NCBI RefSeq assembly: GCF_024721995.1
Contig: NZ_JANQBC010000007.1
Coordinates: 62,001-126,000 of the forward strand
DNA: 64,000 bases
DNA from: Paenibacillus radicibacter
Lineage (GTDB): Bacteria > Bacillota > Bacilli > Paenibacillales > NBRC-103111
Reading direction: 5' to 3'
The notes under the pieces were generated by a model that was not told the origin of the DNA, searched no databases, and worked only from the letters and a program-made list of their open reading frames with translations. The first letter of the stretch is position 1. Every line of letters begins with the position of its first letter. The position numbers and the translations under genes were made by a program. This document shows positions 8,367 to 18,012 of this stretch, piece by piece.

Positions 8367-9662
8367 ATGGCACAGTTTGAAAATTATGAATTGCCTACAG
8401 AAGGCGAAAAAATCACGATTCAAGATGGACAGCTTGTTGTTCCTAACAACCCAATCATTCCTTTTATCGAAGGTGACGGAACAGGTCCAGACATCTGGGC
8501 AGCTTCCAAGCGCGTTCTTGACGCTGCAGTTGAGAAAGCTTATAACGGCGAGAAGAAAATCGCTTGGTACGAAGTTTATGCAGGTGAAAAAGCATTTAAC
8601 AAATATAACAGCTGGTTGCCTAACGATACGCTTGAAGCGGTTCGTCAGTACATTGTAGCAATCAAAGGTCCTTTGACTACGCCTGTTGGCGGTGGTATTC
8701 GTTCTTTGAACGTTGCACTTCGTCAAGAGCTTGATCTGTATGTATGTCTTCGTCCAGTTCGTTATTTCGACGGTGTACCTTCCCCAGTGAAGCGTCCTGA
8801 GCTTGTTGACATGGTTATTTTCCGTGAAAACACAGAGGACATCTATGCGGGTATTGAGTACCAAGAAGGAACTGATGCTGTTAAGAAAGTTCTTACTTTC
8901 TTGCAAAATGAAATGGGCGTTAACAAAATCCGTTTCCCTGAAACTTCTGGTATCGGTATTAAGCCAGTATCCAAAGAAGGTTCCGAGCGTCTAATTCGCG
9001 CTGCTATCGAATATGCTATTAAGCATGGACGTAAGACGCTTACGCTTGTACACAAAGGTAACATCATGAAGTTTACTGAAGGTGCATTCAAGAACTGGGG
9101 TTATGAGCTTGCAGAAAGAGAATACAGCGAGCAAGTATTCACTTGGGCACAATATGACCGCATTAAAGAAGAGCAAGGTACAGATGCAGCGAATGCAGCT
9201 CAAAAAGCAGCAGAAGCAGCTGGCAAAGTCATCGTAAAAGATGCGATTGCTGACATCGCGCTTCAACAAGTATTGACTCGTCCAACTGACTTCGATGTAA
9301 TTGCTACATTGAACTTGAACGGTGACTACTTGTCTGATGCTCTAGCAGCACAAGTTGGTGGTATCGGTATTGCACCGGGCGCGAACATCAACTACTTAAC
9401 TGGACATGCGATCTTCGAAGCGACTCATGGTACAGCTCCGAAATATGCAGGTCTTGACGTAGTAAACCCAGGTTCCGTAACACTTTCTGGTGTTATGATG
9501 CTTGAGCACTTGGGCTGGCAAGAAGCGGCTGACTTGATCTACAAAGGTATGAGCACATCAATCGGTAACAAGACTGTTACTTATGACTTCGCTCGTCTTA
9601 TGGAAGGCGCTACTGAAATCAAATGTTCTGAGTTCGCAAACGAAATTATCAAAAACATGTAA
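8367..9662 (+). CDS. icd: NADP-dependent isocitrate dehydrogenase
   Basis: Oxidatively decarboxylates isocitrate to 2-oxoglutarate with NADP. The 431-residue length and the motifs [34 protein letters not shown] (with the substrate-binding Ser), [14 protein letters not shown] and the terminal GTAPKYAG fit the bacterial homodimeric enzyme. The helical insert rich in Ala (about residues 268-295) is seen in Bacillus homologues. A strong GAGGAGG site lies before the ATG. mdh follows after 53 bp without a terminator, so the two are likely cotranscribed. Confidence 0.97.
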   Translation: MAQFENYELPTEGEKITIQDGQLVVPNNPIIPFIEGDGTGPDIWAASKRVLDAAVEKAYNGEKKIAWYEVYAGEKAFNKYNSWLPNDTLEAVRQYIVAIKGPLTTPVGGGIRSLNVALRQELDLYVCLRPVRYFDGVPSPVKRPELVDMVIFRENTEDIYAGIEYQEGTDAVKKVLTFLQNEMGVNKIRFPETSGIGIKPVSKEGSERLIRAAIEYAIKHGRKTLTLVHKGNIMKFTEGAFKNWGYELAEREYSEQVFTWAQYDRIKEEQGTDAANAAQKAAEAAGKVIVKDAIADIALQQVLTRPTDFDVIATLNLNGDYLSDALAAQVGGIGIAPGANINYLTGHAIFEATHGTAPKYAGLDVVNPGSVTLSGVMMLEHLGWQEAADLIYKGMSTSIGNKTVTYDFARLMEGATEIKCSEFANEIIKNM

Positions 9663-9715
9663 TTATTGCAATTACTATTATTCTTAAGGCAGTTTAACAA
9701 TGGGAGGGTTCTTAC

Positions 9716-10657
9716 ATGGCTATTCGTCGCAATAAAATTACGGTTGTCGGTGCTGGATTTACAGGCGCAACTACGGCATTAATGCTTGCTCAGAAGGAAC
9801 TCGGAGACGTGGTTCTTGTTGATATTCCTCAATTGGAAAACCCGACAAAAGGTAAAGCACTTGATATGATGGAAGCAAGTCCTGTACAAGGCTTTGACTC
9901 GAATATCGTAGGTACTTCCAACTATGAAGATGCAGCTGGTTCTGATATCGTGATCATTACTGCAGGTATTGCTCGTAAGCCAGGCATGAGCCGTGATGAT
10001 TTGGTAAATACGAATGCTGGAATTGTAAAATCCGTATGTGAAAATGTTAAAAAATACTGCCCAGAATCAATCGTTATCATTCTATCTAATCCAGTCGATG
10101 CAATGACTTTCGTTGCTTACAATGCATTAGGTTTCGATAAGTCTCGTGTGATTGGACAATCTGGTGTACTAGATACAGCTCGCTATTGCACATTCATTGC
10201 GCAAGAGCTTAACGTATCTGTCGAAGATGTTCGTGGTTTCGTTCTAGGTGGTCATGGCGATGACATGGTGCCACTTGTTCGTTACTCCAACGTTGGCGGG
10301 ATTCCAATCGAGAAGCTGATTTCCTCAGAGCGCATCGAAGCAATCGTACAACGCACGCGTACAGGTGGTGGCGAAATCGTTAACCTACTAGGTAACGGCT
10401 CGGCATACTATGCACCTGCTGCGTCCCTAGTACAGATGGCAGAAGCGATTCTAAAGGACAAGAAGCGTATCATTCCTGCAATTGCTCTTCTTGAAGGCGA
10501 ATACGGCTATGACAACTTGTTCATGGGTGTACCGACTCTTCTTGGTGCAGCTGGTATTGAGAAAATCTTCGAGCTTGAGCTGACAACTGAAGAGCAAGCG
10601 GCTCTTGATAAATCGGCACATTCCGTACGTAACGTTACAGCTGTTGTAAATGTATAA
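9716..10657 (+). CDS. mdh: Malate dehydrogenase (LDH-like type)
   Basis: Oxidises malate to oxaloacetate with NAD. The 313-residue product has the nucleotide-binding [12 protein letters not shown] and the Asp of LVDIPQ (NAD preference), the mobile-loop [11 protein letters not shown] with substrate arginines, SNPVDAMT, the catalytic LDTAR and GGHGDDMVP with the catalytic His. An Arg in the RKPGMSR loop favours malate over lactate. GGGAGG precedes the ATG. It is last in the citZ-icd-mdh cluster and is closed by a strong terminator. Confidence 0.97.
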   Translation: MAIRRNKITVVGAGFTGATTALMLAQKELGDVVLVDIPQLENPTKGKALDMMEASPVQGFDSNIVGTSNYEDAAGSDIVIITAGIARKPGMSRDDLVNTNAGIVKSVCENVKKYCPESIVIILSNPVDAMTFVAYNALGFDKSRVIGQSGVLDTARYCTFIAQELNVSVEDVRGFVLGGHGDDMVPLVRYSNVGGIPIEKLISSERIEAIVQRTRTGGGEIVNLLGNGSAYYAPAASLVQMAEAILKDKKRIIPAIALLEGEYGYDNLFMGVPTLLGAAGIEKIFELELTTEEQAALDKSAHSVRNVTAVVNV

Positions 10658-10670
10658 AGGATAGATGAAG

Positions 10671-10704
10671 AAGCCTCTGCTGAAAAGCAGGGGCTTTTTT
10701 TTCT
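10671..10704 (+). terminator. Terminator after mdh
   Basis: AAGCCTCTGCT (10671-10681) pairs with AGCAGGGGCTT (10686-10696) and is followed by eight T. Confidence 0.92.
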
Positions 10705-10769
10705 CAAAAGCAATTGAATTATTAAGGTAGTCGAGAGGTGTATACGAAAGTAAAGACTAGTATATGGAA

Positions 10770-10793
10770 TGAAGGCGCTATCATTTCTATACT
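10770..10793 (+). promoter_or_regulatory. cre-like site before the sugar ABC operon
   Basis: TGAAGGCGCTATCA (10770-10783) matches the CcpA cre consensus TGNAARCGNWWWCA at all but one position. It lies just upstream of a TATACT (10788-10793) that could be a -10 box. This suggests carbon catabolite control of the operon. Confidence 0.45.
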
Positions 10794-10854
10794 AAGATTA
10801 TGAAAGGAAGCAGCAACGTCTGCGACCTATTTTGAAACATGATGGAGGGGTACT

Positions 10855-12537
10855 ATGAGAAGAAGAAGTAAAAGTCTTATCATCTTTGCCTTAACCCTCA
10901 GCCTAGCGATAACGGCATGCAGCAGTACAACGAAGGTGGAGGAGAAAAAGCCGACCGATGCGACACCGACGACAACAACAACGACACCGACTCCGGCAAG
11001 TGAAAAGAATGAAGTTGTAGAGGTTTCAACGGTATCACTTAGTGATCAATATCTTAAATTTGATCCAGGCGAGAGTTTTGAGAAGAATGCGGTTTATGAT
11101 GCGTATATGAAAGACATCGGCGTGAAGATCACGAACAAATGGGTAGCTGCCGATGACCCTCAATTCAAAGAAAAATTGAAGATGGCCATCGCCTCCAATG
11201 ATATTCCAGACTTCATGCGAGTCAATGCTACACAGCTGAAAGAGTTGACAGAAGCGGATATGATTATGGATCTGAAGTCTGTATACGACAAGTATGCAAC
11301 GGATGAAACGAAGAAATTTTTGATGATGGATGGCGGTTTGCAGATGAAGACGGCCACTTTCGACAATAAGTTAATGGGGATTCCGAGTTCGTATAATCCG
11401 TACCAATACCAGTTTCTCTTTATTCGTAAGGATTGGTTGAAGAAATTGAACCTGCCGGAACCGAAGACGATGGCAGACCTATTGACGATTGCCGAGGCGT
11501 TCAAAACGAAAGACCCTGGCGGCACCGGGAAACCGTATGGAATTGCAGTAAGCAAAGATCCATTTAATAATAAGGACACAGGTGTTACAGGACTATGGCC
11601 ATTCCTAAATAGTTACCATGCTTATGAGAATAATTGGATAGAAGACGGAAAGGGTGGTTTGGTCAATAGTGACATCCAGCCTCAAGTGAAGGAAGCGCTT
11701 AAGGCACTACAGGATATGTTCAAGAAAGGATTAATTGATCCTGAGTTCGCTGTTAAAGACACGGAGAAAGAAGCAGAGCTCCTCTACAACAACAACATCG
11801 GTATTGTATACGGTGCGTCTTGGGTACCGGCGCAGCTCGTTAAAGGCGCTTTGAAGGACGGTAAAGTCGTACAAGAGTGGGGCGTATTCCCGATTCCATC
11901 GGTGGATAGCAATCCTGCACGATCGCAAATCGGAATCGGTGTTGACGAATATTATGTCGTCTCCAAGAAAGCAAAGCATCCGGAAGGTGTTATTAAGCTG
12001 TTAAATCAATATATCGTTACTCAACAACATCCAACAGAAGAGCAGAAAGTATATGAATACGGTAAAGATTTGAAGGAAAAAGGCGCAAACTACTGGTTGC
12101 TTAACCCACTTCGCGTTGGTAGACAATTGGACAATAACGGCGACATTCTACCAAAAGCCATTGAAACCAAAAACGCGAGCATTTTAGAAACAAAGGATCA
12201 AAAAACACGGTATGAGCGCGCAATGAAATATGTTGACGGCAGTGATATCAACATGTGGTGGGAATACCTGATTTCGGGACCGAAAGGCGCATATTCGCTA
12301 GTTCCGGCAATTCAGCAAAATAAACAGTACCTACAAAATAAATTTTACGGTGCACCTACACCGACAATGACGGAAAGACAAGAAATTCTGATCAAGAAGC
12401 GGGATGAAATATTTTTCAAAATTATCATGAATCAAGTATCCGTGGATGAATTCGATAAATTCGTAGAAGAATGGAAGAAGCTTGGCGGCGACAAAATGAC
12501 CAAAGAAGTCAACGAATGGTACGCCACTCACAAATAA
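10855..12537 (+). CDS. Extracellular solute-binding lipoprotein of a sugar ABC importer (LplA-like)
   Basis: A 560-residue family 1 solute-binding protein. The signal peptide ends in the lipobox AITAC (Cys at about 22), so the protein is tethered outside the membrane, followed by a Thr/Pro-rich linker (about 34-50). The mature part has VAADDPQFKEKLKMAIAS, GTGKPYGIAVSKDPFNN and the late WW region of the large LplA/YtcQ group, which bind oligosaccharides or uronate-type sugars; the ligand is not deducible. GGAGGGG precedes the ATG. The permeases follow after a hairpin, then a sensor kinase and AraC-type regulator. Confidence 0.88.
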   Translation: MRRRSKSLIIFALTLSLAITACSSTTKVEEKKPTDATPTTTTTTPTPASEKNEVVEVSTVSLSDQYLKFDPGESFEKNAVYDAYMKDIGVKITNKWVAADDPQFKEKLKMAIASNDIPDFMRVNATQLKELTEADMIMDLKSVYDKYATDETKKFLMMDGGLQMKTATFDNKLMGIPSSYNPYQYQFLFIRKDWLKKLNLPEPKTMADLLTIAEAFKTKDPGGTGKPYGIAVSKDPFNNKDTGVTGLWPFLNSYHAYENNWIEDGKGGLVNSDIQPQVKEALKALQDMFKKGLIDPEFAVKDTEKEAELLYNNNIGIVYGASWVPAQLVKGALKDGKVVQEWGVFPIPSVDSNPARSQIGIGVDEYYVVSKKAKHPEGVIKLLNQYIVTQQHPTEEQKVYEYGKDLKEKGANYWLLNPLRVGRQLDNNGDILPKAIETKNASILETKDQKTRYERAMKYVDGSDINMWWEYLISGPKGAYSLVPAIQQNKQYLQNKFYGAPTPTMTERQEILIKKRDEIFFKIIMNQVSVDEFDKFVEEWKKLGGDKMTKEVNEWYATHK

Positions 12538-12555
12538 TCGCAAAGTGGATGAATG

Positions 12556-12589
12556 GAGGGGTTGGACAAAAACAATCCCTCTTTTCTTT
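12556..12589 (+). terminator. Intra-operon hairpin between binding protein and permease genes
   Basis: GAGGGGTTG (12556-12564) pairs with CAATCCCTC (12573-12581, one G-U) followed by TTTTCTTT. Such partial terminators lower permease expression relative to the binding protein. Confidence 0.7.
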
Positions 12590-12631
12590 AACCTAGTTCA
12601 TATTTAATAGTCATGCAGAGAGGTGAAAGGC

Positions 12632-13537
12632 ATGAATGGATTCATACGCAGGTGGAAGAAGGAATGGCCGCTTCACTTGATGTTGCTGCCAGGGCTAACA
12701 TTAGTCATCATTTTCAGTTATATCCCGATGGCCGGCATTGTGATGGCCTTTGAGAAATACGTTCCGAATAAAGGTTTGTTCGGCTCACCCTTTATTGGTC
12801 TCAAGAACTTTCAGTTATTGATCGAGTACCCTGATATTGGCCGCATATTCTTCAATACAGTATACATTGCCTTGATGAAAATTATAGCAGGACTTCTTGT
12901 TCCCATCACGATTGCGATCATGCTCAATGAGCTGCGGAGAGAATGGGTCAAACGGACCTTTCAGACGCTTGTTTACTTGCCTCACTTTCTATCATGGGTA
13001 CTGTTAAGCGGAATTCTAGTCGATGTATTGTCACCATCCTCCGGTGTGATCAATCAAGTGCTGAGTTTATTTGGCATCAAGCCTATTTTTTTTCTGGGTA
13101 ACAATGACTGGTTCCCTTATGTCATGGTCATTTCGGATGTATGGAAAGAATTCGGATTCGGTACAATTGTCTATCTGGCTGCGCTCACCAGCATTAACCC
13201 GTCACTCTACGAAGCTGCGGAAATCGACGGTGCAGGACGCTTCAAGCAGACGTTACATGTGACGCTGCCTGGGATGCTTCCTATCATTATTCTCATGTTT
13301 ACACTCAATATCGGAAATGTACTCAATGCTGGATTTGAGCAAATCTTCAACCTTTACAGTCCTCCGGTCTATGAAAGCGCGGATATTATCGACACCTTCG
13401 TATATCGCATGGGGATTCAGCAATCACAGTTCGGTTTCGCTACGGCCGTTGGGTTGCTGAAATCCGTCGTATCTTTAATATTCATATCGATTTCCTATAT
13501 CTTAGCCTATCGGTTAGCGAAATACCGCATTTTCTAA
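12632..13537 (+). CDS. ABC sugar importer permease (LplB-like)
   Basis: A 301-residue inner-membrane permease with about six membrane segments. The cytoplasmic EAA loop that contacts the ATPase reads YEAAEIDGAGRFKQTLHVTLP (near residue 195). The start PLHLMLLPGLTLVIIFSYIPM is typical of the LplB/YtcP group. I take the ATG at 12632; GTG at 12623 is in frame but overlaps the ribosome site AGAGAGG. No ATPase gene is in the operon, so a shared MsmX-type ATPase encoded elsewhere probably powers it. Confidence 0.88.
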   Translation: MNGFIRRWKKEWPLHLMLLPGLTLVIIFSYIPMAGIVMAFEKYVPNKGLFGSPFIGLKNFQLLIEYPDIGRIFFNTVYIALMKIIAGLLVPITIAIMLNELRREWVKRTFQTLVYLPHFLSWVLLSGILVDVLSPSSGVINQVLSLFGIKPIFFLGNNDWFPYVMVISDVWKEFGFGTIVYLAALTSINPSLYEAAEIDGAGRFKQTLHVTLPGMLPIIILMFTLNIGNVLNAGFEQIFNLYSPPVYESADIIDTFVYRMGIQQSQFGFATAVGLLKSVVSLIFISISYILAYRLAKYRIF

Positions 13538-13571
13538 TGTGATCGGCGGTCATTCAGAAGGGAGACACATC

Positions 13572-14456
13572 GTGCGTACGAACAGATCATTCGCAAGAAG
13601 ATTGTTTTTGATATTCAACTTCATCGTTCTATTGTCCATATCCTTGTTGTGCCTTATGCCTATTATTCATATTTTGGCGATCTCGTTTAGCTCTGGTTCA
13701 GCAGCAGCAGCCGGCAAAGTCACTCTGTGGCCAATTGAATTTACGACAGCTGCATATGATAACGTATTTGGAAAACCGGAATATTTGCGGGCATTCTGGG
13801 TATCTATTCAGCGGGTTGTTCTGGGAACAACCATCAGCATGTTGCTGACGATTATTACCGCCTACCCATTATCCAAAGATTCTCAGCAATTTCGGCTAAG
13901 AACCTTCTATGCATGGGTATTCGTATTTACAATTTTATTCAGCGGTGGACTCATTCCGACGTATTTAACTGTGAAGGGGCTTTGGATGATTGATACCATT
14001 TGGGCTCTGGTGCTACCAGGGGCTGTTGCGGTGTTCAACGTTATTCTATTGCTGAATTTCTACCGCAATCTGCCCAAAGAACTCGAAGAATCCTCGCGCA
14101 TCGACGGGGCTGGCCATTTCACGACCTTATGGAAGATCTACGTTCCACTATCTTTGCCTGCACTGGCGACAACAGGTCTTTTCACCATGGTGGGACATTG
14201 GAATAGTTGGTTTGACGGCATGATTTACATGAATCATCCTGAAAATTACCCGCTGCAAACCTTCTTGCAGTCGGTTATTATTAAACTGGATTTTCGCTTC
14301 ATTAAAGCAGAAAATGCCGAGCTAATGATGAAGTTGTCCGATCGTACGAGCAGAGCAGCGCAGATTTTCGTGGCGGCATTTCCGATCCTCATCGTCTATC
14401 CGTTCATGCAGCGGTTTTTCATAAAAGGAATTGTGATGGGGAGTGTCAAAGAATAA
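13572..14456 (+). CDS. ABC sugar importer permease (LplC-like)
   Basis: The second permease, 294 residues with about six membrane segments and the EAA-type loop LEESSRIDGAGHFTTLWKIY, followed by PLSLPALATTGLF. The C-terminal QRFFIKGIVMGSVKE is characteristic of the LplC/YtcP group. GTG at 13572 is preferred to GTG at 13539 because AAGGGAGA lies 6 nt upstream of it. It follows the first permease by 34 bp and is followed by the sensor kinase gene after 50 bp. Confidence 0.87.
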   Translation: MRTNRSFARRLFLIFNFIVLLSISLLCLMPIIHILAISFSSGSAAAAGKVTLWPIEFTTAAYDNVFGKPEYLRAFWVSIQRVVLGTTISMLLTIITAYPLSKDSQQFRLRTFYAWVFVFTILFSGGLIPTYLTVKGLWMIDTIWALVLPGAVAVFNVILLLNFYRNLPKELEESSRIDGAGHFTTLWKIYVPLSLPALATTGLFTMVGHWNSWFDGMIYMNHPENYPLQTFLQSVIIKLDFRFIKAENAELMMKLSDRTSRAAQIFVAAFPILIVYPFMQRFFIKGIVMGSVKE

Positions 14457-14506
14457 TAGAGGTTAATATCGTAGTACTCTATTAAATGATCCCAGGAGAA
14501 CAAGCG

Positions 14507-16237
14507 ATGAAAATGTTATTCTTTTTGCATGACTCCTCCATATTTAAGAAAATTATGGCTGCCTTTCTGGCTGCCTTGTTGCCTCTGATGGCAATTACCT
14601 GGATGATTAACGAGATGGGCGCGCAGAAGATTCGCAGCGAAATTTCGGAGTCAATTCTGAATACGACACGGTTCTATCTGGATTCGCTGGATAAGGAAGG
14701 AGACCGGATTAGCCGTTATTTGCCGAACTATGTGATGGATAAAGATTTGATGGAAATTGCCACAACGGGCACAGCCATGAGCGATTACGATCGCGCACGC
14801 AAAATACTGGACATACAGAAGCGACTCGATCTGATGAAAAATTCAAGTCCATTCATTCAAGAAGCGAGGGCTTATGTGCCCGTGATTGAACGTACGATTC
14901 TTAGTTCCAACTATGAAACCTCAATTGACCGGCAAGAATACGAAGCCATGCAACAAAGCGCAAAGCATTTAGAGCAACCGTTCGTTTATTGGAACGATCG
15001 ATTATTTATTACTATGCAGTATCCCACCAGTACAGTGAAGAATCCGATATACGTCGTTGGGGTCGAGCTATCTACGAGTAAGATCAAGGAGACCTTGATG
15101 CAGATTAGCAGCGCGCGGGGCGGACAGAGCATATTGTTTAACTTGGACCGAGGGTGGAAAGTCGAGAGCGGTGTGGACACAGAGCTGCTAGAACGCATGA
15201 AATCTTTTGCTTTGGAGAAAAATGCTGCGTCCGAAGAAGGATACGAAACACTGAATTATGGAGGACAACGCTATCTCACAGTTTATAAATATTCTAGCCT
15301 CTGGAATTCCTATTCCATTACTTGCATTCCGGAGGAAAAGATTTTAGGTTCGCTGCAGAAGTATCGAATGTGGTTTTGGGTGGCATGCGCGCTTGGCGTG
15401 TGCATTCTATTTTTCTTTTCCTATTTTCTATTGCGATTCATCTACAGACCCCTCATGAAGTTGGTACATTCATTTCGACGTGTTCAGCAGAACTGGCTGG
15501 AACCGATCGTGATCGATCGCGGATCAGATGAATTTGGCTATTTGTACCAAGCTTTTAACGATACCGTGCGATCTTTGAAAACATTAATTGAGGAAAATTA
15601 TGAGCAGCAAATTCGAAGTCAACGCTCGGAGCTGAAACGATTGCAAGCGCAGATCAACCCTCATTTTTTATATAATTGTTTTTTTGTGTTATGTCGACTG
15701 ATAAAATCCGAGAATCAGAAGGAGAAAGCCTATCAATTCTGCTTATATATCGGTCAATATTTTCAATTCATTACACGTAATGATGAGAACGAGATTCCGC
15801 TAGAGCTTGAGGTAAAGCATTCTCGCACGTATGTCGATATGCAATCCATTTGTTACGGAGACCGCATTCAAGTCAAGTTTGAAGGAGATGTTCCAGATAT
15901 CTTCGTTCCGAGGCTGGTCCTGCAACCGATCATCGAGAATGCTTATAAGCATGCCTTAGGCAATATGATTCAACGTGGTGAGCTTTGGGTTCACAGCGAA
16001 CTTAAGGCAGAGGTGTTCTCACTGTATGTCGAAGACAATGGAAGAAACATCAGTGATGAGGATATCGAGCGCCTCCAAAAGCGACTATGCGAGTCTTCCA
16101 ATCGGATAGAAGAAACAACAGGAATCATGAATGTACATCGGAGATTAGAACTTCACTACGGAGAGGGATATGGCATTACGATGTCACGTTCTGATCTGGG
16201 GGGACTGAAGGTAAGAATCAATCTGAGCGTATGCTAG
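14507..16237 (+). CDS. YesM-type sensor histidine kinase
   Basis: A 576-residue membrane kinase. A first membrane segment (about 11-31), an extracellular sensor region of about 250 residues, a second membrane segment (about 287-310) and a HAMP stretch precede the His_kinase domain with QINPHFLYN (phosphorylated His at 386), and an ATPase domain with IIENAYKHAL and VEDNG. The ATG at 14507 follows CAGGAGA and is preferred to the ATG at 14486. Its location behind the transporter genes and 13 bp before an AraC-type regulator suggests that it senses the imported sugar and controls this operon. Confidence 0.9.
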   Translation: MKMLFFLHDSSIFKKIMAAFLAALLPLMAITWMINEMGAQKIRSEISESILNTTRFYLDSLDKEGDRISRYLPNYVMDKDLMEIATTGTAMSDYDRARKILDIQKRLDLMKNSSPFIQEARAYVPVIERTILSSNYETSIDRQEYEAMQQSAKHLEQPFVYWNDRLFITMQYPTSTVKNPIYVVGVELSTSKIKETLMQISSARGGQSILFNLDRGWKVESGVDTELLERMKSFALEKNAASEEGYETLNYGGQRYLTVYKYSSLWNSYSITCIPEEKILGSLQKYRMWFWVACALGVCILFFFSYFLLRFIYRPLMKLVHSFRRVQQNWLEPIVIDRGSDEFGYLYQAFNDTVRSLKTLIEENYEQQIRSQRSELKRLQAQINPHFLYNCFFVLCRLIKSENQKEKAYQFCLYIGQYFQFITRNDENEIPLELEVKHSRTYVDMQSICYGDRIQVKFEGDVPDIFVPRLVLQPIIENAYKHALGNMIQRGELWVHSELKAEVFSLYVEDNGRNISDEDIERLQKRLCESSNRIEETTGIMNVHRRLELHYGEGYGITMSRSDLGGLKVRINLSVC

Positions 16238-16250
16238 AGGAGGAACCAGC

Positions 16251-17921
16251 ATGTATAAACTGCTTATCGTTGATGATCTTCCCATAATCGTCGATGGTCT
16301 TCTTGAGCTATTCGAGCAGACCGTTCATTTGCCGCTTGAAGTGATGAAAGCCTATTCAGGTGAAGAGGCTTTGGAGGTTCTGTCGTATCATCACATCGAT
16401 ATCGTAATTTCCGATATTAAGATGCCCGGGCTAGGGGGTATAGAGCTGCTTCAAGAGATTAAATCCCAATGGCCTTCCAAAGTTATTTTTCTAACCGGAT
16501 ATAACGATTTTCATTACGCAAGGAACGCGATTACCTATGGAGGCTTCGATTATATTCTAAAGGTTGAAAGTGATGAGAAAATTATTCAGTCGGTGGAACG
16601 AGCCATTGAGAAAATTGAAGAAGAACATAATCAGGAGCAGAGGCTTGCAAGCGCACAATCCAAAATGAGATTGGCAATGCCAACGCTTCAAAAAGAGTAT
16701 ATATGGGGACTCTTTCAAGGCAAGCATGTAACAGAGAGTCAGCTCGTGCAGGATTTCAGAGAAATCGATATTCCACTCGATGCAACATTGCCGGTCTATT
16801 TGCTCATTGGAAGGGTAGACGCTTGGAGAGAGATGTTCAGAACGCCGGATAAAACATTGCTTTCGTATGCACTCCAGAACATTGGTGATGAGTATTTGTC
16901 CACGCATGTAAGAAGCTATTCCGTCGTATTCGAGCTATCGAAAATCGTCTGGATGATTCAACCGAAAGCGTCGTCAGTTTCATCGTCTAGTGACTTCGAC
17001 TGGATTGAAGCCCACCGCTTTACGAGCGGTATATTGAAGACCGTACAAGCAACCTGCAAGAGATTGCTGGGGCTTTCTGTTTCTTTCCTTCTGGGAAGCG
17101 AACCGACCACATGGGATAATGTCTCAGACCAGTTCCATTCGATAAAATACGGTTTGGTACAAGGTCATGGATTGCTTAGTGGGGTCATTATGACCGATAA
17201 AGACGTCCAGAAACAAGATAACGATAAAACCGGCAGCTATCACGATAGTTTCTATCATGCTCGTGTTCAATTGCTCATGTCCTGTCTTGAGAACAATCAT
17301 CGGGAACAATTCAACAAGCTGTATGCCGAGCTGACAGTCATATGGAACGATCAGGGAACTCCATATGAGCGGAAGACCGAATTGTACCATTCCCTTTCAG
17401 CTGTATTTCTATTCTATATCCATAAAAATCGAGGAATTCGTGATTACATGAATACCCTTCTGGATTTGGATAAGCTATTTCGTCATAGCGATTCGGCTTC
17501 ATGGCCGGAATTGATCCAATACTTTTGGCAAATGGCAGATTGCTTCTTCGAATGGAATGCGCAGCGAGGCACCCAATTGCCGACGGAGGTCGTGAATAAG
17601 GTACATCGATATATTAAGGAACATATATCTACCGATATTTCCTTAAATGCACTGGCGGATTACGTAGACTTGAATCCTTCTTATTTATCTAGACTTTACA
17701 AACAAAGCACCGGGATCGGGTTGTCGCAATACGTTAATGACTATCGGAATTTGATTGCCAAAGACATGCTGCTTAATACGACGAAGAAAGTAAATGAAAT
17801 TGCCACTGCTCTAGGATACAACTCGGCACTTGCGTTTATACGCTTTTTCAAAAAGAAGAACGAAACGACGCCGCAAGAATTCCGAATGACTCGATTCCAT
17901 AGGCAGAATCAAGGTCAATAA
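16251..17921 (+). CDS. YesN-type response regulator with AraC DNA-binding domain
   Basis: A 556-residue regulator. Residues 1-120 form a receiver domain starting LLIVDDLPIIVDGL with phospho-acceptor Asp55 in VISDIKMPG. The middle of about 300 residues is variable. The last 100 form two AraC helix-turn-helix units: ISLNALADYVDLNPSYLSRLYK, then VNEIATALGYNSALAFIRFF. AGAGGAGG precedes the ATG. It is the cognate partner of the kinase encoded immediately upstream and probably activates the transporter genes. Confidence 0.91.
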   Translation: MYKLLIVDDLPIIVDGLLELFEQTVHLPLEVMKAYSGEEALEVLSYHHIDIVISDIKMPGLGGIELLQEIKSQWPSKVIFLTGYNDFHYARNAITYGGFDYILKVESDEKIIQSVERAIEKIEEEHNQEQRLASAQSKMRLAMPTLQKEYIWGLFQGKHVTESQLVQDFREIDIPLDATLPVYLLIGRVDAWREMFRTPDKTLLSYALQNIGDEYLSTHVRSYSVVFELSKIVWMIQPKASSVSSSSDFDWIEAHRFTSGILKTVQATCKRLLGLSVSFLLGSEPTTWDNVSDQFHSIKYGLVQGHGLLSGVIMTDKDVQKQDNDKTGSYHDSFYHARVQLLMSCLENNHREQFNKLYAELTVIWNDQGTPYERKTELYHSLSAVFLFYIHKNRGIRDYMNTLLDLDKLFRHSDSASWPELIQYFWQMADCFFEWNAQRGTQLPTEVVNKVHRYIKEHISTDISLNALADYVDLNPSYLSRLYKQSTGIGLSQYVNDYRNLIAKDMLLNTTKKVNEIATALGYNSALAFIRFFKKKNETTPQEFRMTRFHRQNQGQ

Positions 17922-17982
17922 GTGTATATGAAATGTCAGTAACGATCTCTTTCGCCTCCCAATCTACCCTCTTACAATGAAA

Positions 17983-17996
17983 GTATAAGCGTATAC
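17983..17996. promoter_or_regulatory. Dyad before the oxidoreductase gene
   Basis: GTATA-AGCG-TATAC is a perfect inverted repeat with a 4-bp centre, 16 bp before the start codon and overlapping a TATAAG that may be a -10 box. It is a candidate operator, regulator unknown. Confidence 0.35.
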
Positions 17997-18012
17997 AAGA
18001 GGAGGAGAAGTC